Positions 6,279 through 10,132 of a stretch of DNA of 10,132 bases are shown here, in pieces; positions within the stretch are counted from its first letter, which is position 1, and each line of letters begins with the position of its first letter. Source of the DNA: Clostridiales bacterium (GTDB lineage: Bacteria > Bacillota > Clostridia > Lachnospirales > Lachnospiraceae). A program made the position numbers and the translations under genes. The notes below the pieces were generated by a model. The model did not search any database, was not told the DNA's origin, and saw only the letters and a program-made list of their open reading frames with translations. The stretch is taken from contig JAHZAT010000096.1 in assembly GCA_019423795.1 (NCBI GenBank), positions 1 through 10,132 of the forward strand, given 5' to 3'.

Positions 6279-7337
6279 TTAGCGGATCCTTTTTATTATC
6301 ATTTCTGGATTGGATGCATATAAAATCGCAGTTTCTTTGCTGATCTGTCCTTCTTTATATAGATTGATCAATGACTGGTCCATAGATATCATTCCGCTCC
6401 CTGTAGAGGAATAGATCAAACCATCTATTTGATGCACTTTATTTTCACGGATCATATTGCGGATCGCCGGGGTCACTTCCATGATCTCAAACACAGGAAT
6501 CAATGTTCCATCCATCGTTGGTATCAGCTGCTGAGAGATCACTGCCTGTAATACAGAAGCCAGCTGAATCATGATCTGACGTTGCTGATTTGGTGGAAAT
6601 ACATCTATGATACGTTCGATCGTATTCGCTGCCCCGATGGTATGAAGTGTTGAAAATACCAGATGCCCTGTTTCTGCAGCTGTCATAACTACCTGAATCG
6701 TTTCATAATCTCTCATTTCCCCAAGCAATATCACATCCGGACTTTGTCTTAATGCGGCTCTTAAGGAAGTAACATAATTTACAGTATCCATGTTTACTTC
6801 TCTCTGACTGACGATACTTTTCTTATGTTGATGTAAAAATTCCAAAGGATCTTCCAATGTGATGATGTGATCTTCTTTTGTTTCATTGATTTCTTCTATC
6901 ATGCATGCAAGTGTCGTGGATTTTCCACTTCCCGCTGGTCCTGTTACAAGCACAAGTCCTTTGTTTAATTCACTTAATTTCATTACCTGCTCTGGTATTC
7001 TTAATTGCTTATAGTCTGGCAGGCGGAATGCGATCACACGGATCACTGCCGCTAAGGATCCTCTCTGTTTATATGCACTGACACGAAATCTTGACAATCC
7101 AGGAATTGCAAATGAGAAATCATCATCCCCTGTCTTCAACAGTTGATCTATGTCTCTGTCTAACGCTTTCTCATAAATCTCCCGGATTATTTTTTCCGTA
7201 TCTTGCGGCATCATTTTTTCTTCATTGATGCGACGCATCACTCCATTTACTTTCATCGTCAATGGAAGCCCTGCTACAATAAACAGATCTGAGGCTTCCT
7301 CTTTTGTTGCTAATGTTAAAAATTCTTCAAGATTCAT
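6279..7337 (-). CDS. pilT: Twitching motility / type IV pilus retraction ATPase PilT
   Basis: 352 aa, the usual length of PilT. It is a cytoplasmic hexameric ATPase of the secretion-ATPase superfamily that powers depolymerisation of type IV pili. An N-terminal PAS-like domain (about 1-110) is followed by a RecA-like domain with Walker A GPAGSGKST (133-141), Asp box IITLEDPLE (158-166), Walker B DVILLGEMRD (201-210) and His box GHLVFSTLHT (224-233). The C-terminal motif AIRNMIRE (291-298) closely matches the AIRNLIRE motif known to be needed for PilT retraction, which separates it from PilB/GspE assembly ATPases. The start is ATG with AAAGGGG upstream. It is the last gene of the pilus operon, and no convincing terminator follows its stop, so some read-through into the metallopeptidase gene is possible. 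Confidence 0.97.
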   Translation of the reverse strand: MNLEEFLTLATKEEASDLFIVAGLPLTMKVNGVMRRINEEKMMPQDTEKIIREIYEKALDRDIDQLLKTGDDDFSFAIPGLSRFRVSAYKQRGSLAAVIRVIAFRLPDYKQLRIPEQVMKLSELNKGLVLVTGPAGSGKSTTLACMIEEINETKEDHIITLEDPLEFLHQHKKSIVSQREVNMDTVNYVTSLRAALRQSPDVILLGEMRDYETIQVVMTAAETGHLVFSTLHTIGAANTIERIIDVFPPNQQRQIMIQLASVLQAVISQQLIPTMDGTLIPVFEIMEVTPAIRNMIRENKVHQIDGLIYSSTGSGMISMDQSLINLYKEGQISKETAILYASNPEMIIKRIR

Positions 7338-7348
7338 ATTGACCCCTT

Positions 7349-7834
7349 TTACTTATTTCGATAAACCGGAAGGGAATCGTCCTTCTTCCATGCCCCAACA
7401 GCTTCTTTTTTCCATTTGATCACTTCATAACACAGATCATTCTTTTTCTTCGGATAATAAATCTGCAATTTCACAGATAACTGCTGTGTGTCTGTGATAC
7501 TTTCCTGAAATGCAATTGTTTTCTCTTTTTTATTATATGAAATCCCCTTGCTTTTTGTAAACGATCGACCAACCCTTTTCATATAATCTTTTTTATCCTT
7601 AGATCTGCGATACAACTTCCATAGTTTCTCATCGATCGCTCCAACTTGTTCATTCGCCGCATTGGATGCCTGATAAAAAGCCGACGTACGTTCCAAATTC
7701 TTTTTACTTAACGTATGATCTCCCTTGGCACTTGAAAGTGTCAAAGCCGCAAAAACTGCTAAACAGACCATAGCTAACACGAGCACGATCGAAGCTGCTC
7801 CAATCCCTAAAAATGGCATTTTACGATCTTTCAT
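7349..7834 (-). CDS. Small membrane-anchored protein between pilin-like gene and pilT
   Basis: 161 aa, starting at the ATG 7832-7834 with AGGAAAG just upstream, inside the end of the previous gene (14-nt overlap). The N-terminus is short and basic, followed by a helix at about 8-36 (IGAASIVLVLAMVCLAVFAA is part of it) and LTLSSAKGDH. A helical stretch at 40-80 with NLERTSAFYQASNAANEQV is followed by a Lys-rich C-terminal domain. The run from the hydrophobic helix into SSAKGDHTLSKKNLER resembles the leader and first part of a pilin-like helix, and similar proteins sit next to pilT in related genomes as I recall. No known domain or catalytic motif is seen. An accessory pilus or pseudopilus part is the best guess, by position (11 nt before pilT). 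Confidence 0.82.
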   Translation of the reverse strand: MKDRKMPFLGIGAASIVLVLAMVCLAVFAALTLSSAKGDHTLSKKNLERTSAFYQASNAANEQVGAIDEKLWKLYRRSKDKKDYMKRVGRSFTKSKGISYNKKEKTIAFQESITDTQQLSVKLQIYYPKKKNDLCYEVIKWKKEAVGAWKKDDSLPVYRNK

Positions 7835-8261
7835 TATCTTTCCTTTCCTGCCTGTATCTTAAAATATCAAGCTGATAAATCTGTTGGTTTTCCCTCCACA
7901 TCGTAATCTTTCCCAGAACTTTCGCTGGCTGCCTTTCAAGCTTTATCGTCATATGATAACGGGCTTTTGTTTTCTTTATCTCATTCCAATCCTGATCATA
8001 ATAACACTGATAATCTCCAGCTTTACCATCTATTTGTGTAAAATATTCTTGAAAATCTTTGATGTCATAAGCACCCGCTTCTATCAGTTCTGCAGCTTGT
8101 GTTACATAATTTTTTGTCTCTGTCATTTCTCTTGCTTTTGCACTAATGTTATGAGCTTTTACAAATACCTGAAGCAGGATTGATCCACAGATTGCAAAAA
8201 AGAATAATACCATCATTAATTCCATCAGGATCAGGTGTGTTCCATTGCTTTTTTGTCTCAT
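7821..8261 (-). CDS. Pilin-like membrane protein with degenerate type IV pilin N-terminus
   Basis: 146 aa. The ATG at 8259-8261 has AGGAGG ending 4 nt upstream, and that site overlaps the stop of the DUF4860-like gene. Residues 9-34 form a hydrophobic helix beginning HLILMELMMVLFFF, which resembles the TLIEL start of mature type IV pilins. The nearest Gly (G7) is seven residues from the Glu (E14), whereas a real prepilin has G(-1) and E(+5), five apart, so cleavage by the standard peptidase is doubtful. The rest is a polar region with a long helix (about 36-62) and a small C-terminal domain with two aromatic-rich strands (CYYDQDW near 86-92; IYQLDILRY near 128-136). It overlaps the next gene by 14 nt. 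Probably a minor pilin or pseudopilin-like component; the exact role is unknown. Confidence 0.85.
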   Translation of the reverse strand: MRQKSNGTHLILMELMMVLFFFAICGSILLQVFVKAHNISAKAREMTETKNYVTQAAELIEAGAYDIKDFQEYFTQIDGKAGDYQCYYDQDWNEIKKTKARYHMTIKLERQPAKVLGKITMWRENQQIYQLDILRYRQERKDNERS

Positions 8262-8269
8262 ACTTCCTC

Positions 8270-8752
8270 CTAATTCCTGCTGTGTCTGTATACACAGTTC
8301 TGATATATCTTGCCATCACTTCCCTGAATCTTTATATGATACAGCTGTTTTGTTTCTATTACAGAAAAATCTTTTGCTGCCACGATCTTCTCTCCCTGCA
8401 TCGTTGTTGTATCCAGACCTTCTCTTACCATTAATTCTCTCAACGCACCCTTCTCTTGATAGAGATATGTATTGTATTTTTTCCCATTGATCTTTTCTGT
8501 ATGGATCAGGGCTGTGCGTCCATGAAAGCTGCCGATCTCGATGCTGTCCTTTTCATCCCACTGTCTTATCTTTTCTGTTACATAAGAAATATCGATCCGT
8601 TCCTCATAATCCTCATTCATCACAGAAGCTGTATGACTATATATATTCGCCCCGATCATACTCAAGGAAAACGCACAAACTGCAAACACTGCAAATAAGA
8701 TTACAAGAAACATCTGATCTGTCATATGTCTTTGTCTCTCCAAAAACCTCAC
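8270..8752 (-). CDS. DUF4860-like membrane-anchored protein of the pilus operon
   Basis: 160 aa from a GTG start (8750-8752) that overlaps the TGA of the preceding gene, which suggests translational coupling. An alternative start is the ATG at 8723-8725 (151 aa), which has GGAGAG about 10 nt upstream; sequence alone does not settle this. The protein has a hydrophobic helix at about 13-36 followed by the sequence GANIYSH, an ERIDISYVTEKIRQWDE stretch (51-67), and a beta-rich part including KYNTYLYQEKGALRELMVRE (92-111). This order of elements matches my memory of DUF4860, a family of unknown function found in clostridial pilus clusters. It looks like a minor pilin-like component with a short exported domain, but it lacks a prepilin peptidase cleavage motif. 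The family call rests on recognition, not on a profile search. Confidence 0.82.
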   Translation of the reverse strand: MRFLERQRHMTDQMFLVILFAVFAVCAFSLSMIGANIYSHTASVMNEDYEERIDISYVTEKIRQWDEKDSIEIGSFHGRTALIHTEKINGKKYNTYLYQEKGALRELMVREGLDTTTMQGEKIVAAKDFSVIETKQLYHIKIQGSDGKIYQNCVYRHSRN

Positions 8753-9084
8753 CTCTCATTCAATGGGATCACCGTAACTTGTGGCATGCGGTTAGACCCA
8801 ATGATCTCATATGAGATCACAAACTCGTCTTTGTCATACTCCAATCCATAATGTTTCTCCATATAAGAAAGACTTTCTGGATATCGCCCTTCCACACTGT
8901 AACATTGTACCGCCCCTTTGATCACGGCTTCTTTCAGACTTTCTTCCTGTCTTTTCTTTGTTTCCCGAAAAATCTGGCTGCTGCTATTCCATAACACAGC
9001 CACCATAATGCCACAGATCATAACTGGCAGGAAAATTCGAATTTTATTGTCAATTTTTCTTTGTTTTTGAAAACGATTTCTCAA
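8749..9084 (-). CDS. Small single-pass membrane protein of the pilus operon, pilin-like
   Basis: 111 aa. The start is a TTG (9082-9084), chosen because GGGAGG lies 6 nt upstream (9091-9096) and no ATG fits as well. A basic N-terminus (residues 1-16) is followed by one hydrophobic helix (about 17-34), a charged, probably helical stretch (38-56), and a small domain with the motif CYSVEGRYPESLSYMEKHYG at 61-80. The EGRYP part recalls the 'x-GxYP' turn seen after the long helix of pseudopilins, which suggests a minor pilin-like component. There is no G-F-x-x-x-E prepilin peptidase site, so it may be an uncleaved membrane component. It lies between the platform gene (12 nt gap) and the next gene (overlap of start and stop), so translation is probably coupled. 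I recognise the pattern as recurring beside pilT in Lachnospiraceae but cannot name a characterised family. Confidence 0.85.
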   Translation of the reverse strand: MRNRFQKQRKIDNKIRIFLPVMICGIMVAVLWNSSSQIFRETKKRQEESLKEAVIKGAVQCYSVEGRYPESLSYMEKHYGLEYDKDEFVISYEIIGSNRMPQVTVIPLNER

Positions 9085-9096
9085 AATCTGCCTCCC

Positions 9097-10132
9097 TTAT
9101 CCAATTCCAGCCATAATACCAACTAGTGGCAACATGACAGATAATAAAATGATCCCTACGATCACACATAAGATTCCTACCAGCGTCGGTTCTAACACAG
9201 CGATCATCTTCTGAATCTGATCCTGCAGTTGTTTCTGATACAGATCTGCTGCCTGTTCCATTACCTCATCTACGGCACCCGTTTCATAACCAATGATCAT
9301 CAATCTTTCCTGCATTCCATCAAAAATATGTGCTTCTTTCAATGCTTTCGGAAATGTTTCTCCTTCTTTCATCTGTTCCTGACATTGCTGAATCTTCATT
9401 TTCAATGGTTCATAATCTGTCAGTTTCTCAGAAAGTGACAAACTTTCATCCATGTCAAGTCCACTCTTTAAAGCCATCGCCATTCCACCTGCGAATCTTG
9501 TTCTTGCACGTTTCCATGCGATTTTCTTCATAAATCCGATGGTTTGTATCTTCGAGATAAATTCAATTCTTGCCTTTTTATAAAAAATAACGAAAAATAC
9601 TATGATCAAGATCACCACTGCCAAAACTACCAGAACAATTGCTGACTGCCTCATCCAATCTCCAATATTCAATAACTGACGTGCAACTCCTGTCATCTCT
9701 TGCCCTAATTGCATATATACCTGTTCAAATACTGGCATAACTTTTATAAATAATACTGCAACGATCACTAACAACATCCCGAGCATCGCAACCGGATAAG
9801 TCACTGCACTCTTGACCGCATCTAATATTTCTTCTTCCCTCTGGTAATATGCCGCCAATGCTTCCATCGTCTCATCCAGTCTTCCTGTCTGTTCTCCGAT
9901 CTCCGTCATATGAAGTGCATATTCTGGGAAAACCCCTGTTTTCTCCATTGCAGGATAAAGCATTCCACACATTTCAAGTTCTTCGCGGATCTCTTTTAAT
10001 ATCTCCCTGCCTTCTGTCTGGACATCTCCATCTTCCATAATGTAAATCCCCTCAAGCGATGAAATCCCAGATTTCAAGATCAGCGCCATCTGACCACAAA
10101 ATGTGATCAGTTCTTCGTTGCTAAGTTTCTTC
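9097..10132 (-). CDS. Type II secretion / type IV pilus platform protein (PilC/GspF family), 5' end outside window
   Basis: Polytopic inner-membrane protein that in type IV pilus and type II secretion machines forms the platform under the growing fibre and contacts the cytoplasmic ATPases. The reading frame stays open to the window edge. The first ATG (10087-10089) is not the true start, because 14 more in-frame codons upstream translate to KKLSNEELITFCGQ, the usual N-terminus of this family, so probably only a few residues are missing. Counting from that first Lys, there are two T2SSF-type halves, each with a recognisable repeat: GEQTGRLDETM near 79-89 and GYETGAVDEVM near 281-291. Hydrophobic helices lie near 112-135, 163-184 and 316-340, the expected three-helix topology. 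It ends with TAA 12 nt before the next gene. The matching assembly ATPase is not in the window. The family call is firm; whether it serves a pilus or a pseudopilus is inferred from PilT downstream. Confidence 0.93.
   Translation of the reverse strand, partial: KKLSNEELITFCGQMALILKSGISSLEGIYIMEDGDVQTEGREILKEIREELEMCGMLYPAMEKTGVFPEYALHMTEIGEQTGRLDETMEALAAYYQREEEILDAVKSAVTYPVAMLGMLLVIVAVLFIKVMPVFEQVYMQLGQEMTGVARQLLNIGDWMRQSAIVLVVLAVVILIIVFFVIFYKKARIEFISKIQTIGFMKKIAWKRARTRFAGGMAMALKSGLDMDESLSLSEKLTDYEPLKMKIQQCQEQMKEGETFPKALKEAHIFDGMQERLMIIGYETGAVDEVMEQAADLYQKQLQDQIQKMIAVLEPTLVGILCVIVGIILLSVMLPLVGIMAGIG

Noticed and set aside
7884..8490. Plus-strand Cys/Phe/Leu-rich frames opposite the pilin-like genes (7884-8183, 8180-8434, 8245-8490)
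   Set aside because: Their hydrophobic composition is the antisense image of Lys/Glu-rich coding sequence, and they have no ribosome binding sites.

Overview
The window looks like a chromosomal segment from a low-to-mid GC anaerobic Firmicute, most likely a Lachnospiraceae-type Clostridium relative. The reasons are the A/T-rich intergenic DNA, strong GGAGG-type ribosome binding sites, an E. coli XdhABC-like molybdenum hydroxylase, and a pilus operon with a DUF4860-type protein next to PilT, an arrangement I associate with gut Lachnospiraceae. The genus cannot be fixed from the sequence. Every gene I can support is on the minus strand, so transcription runs from high to low coordinates. I see no tRNA, rRNA, CRISPR array, insertion sequence or prophage gene.

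Region A (10132 to 6279) is the 3' part of a type IV pilus / type II secretion-like operon. It holds a PilC/GspF-type inner-membrane platform protein whose 5' end lies just outside the window, four small single-pass membrane proteins (111, 160, 146 and 161 aa), and the twitching ATPase PilT. Gaps are 12 nt or less or the genes overlap, so this is one transcription unit. The small proteins have pilin-like architecture (hydrophobic N-terminal helix, small polar C-terminal part) but none shows a canonical prepilin peptidase site. No assembly ATPase (PilB/GspE), major pilin or prepilin peptidase is visible; these may lie upstream of the window.

Region B (6278 to 5134) is a single-gene unit with its own good sigma-A-type promoter and a clear intrinsic terminator. 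It encodes a membrane-anchored protein with a Lys/Arg/Thr-rich linker and a C-terminal metallopeptidase domain that resembles the catalytic domain of anthrax lethal factor (HELGH, a downstream Tyr, and a Glu zinc ligand at matching spacing).

Region C (5133 to 262) is a purine hydroxylase operon: FAD subunit, 2Fe-2S subunit, molybdenum subunit, a MocA-like molybdopterin nucleotidyltransferase, and xanthine phosphoribosyltransferase (xpt). The first three make a heterotrimeric xanthine dehydrogenase-type enzyme, the fourth probably matures its cofactor, and Xpt converts xanthine to XMP. The operon therefore joins oxidation of purine bases to xanthine salvage. No purine riboswitch is seen before xpt, which sits 36 nt behind the preceding gene.

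Region D (261 to 1) has no supported gene. Its main feature is a perfect 43-bp inverted repeat around a 16-nt loop (129-230), just downstream of xpt.
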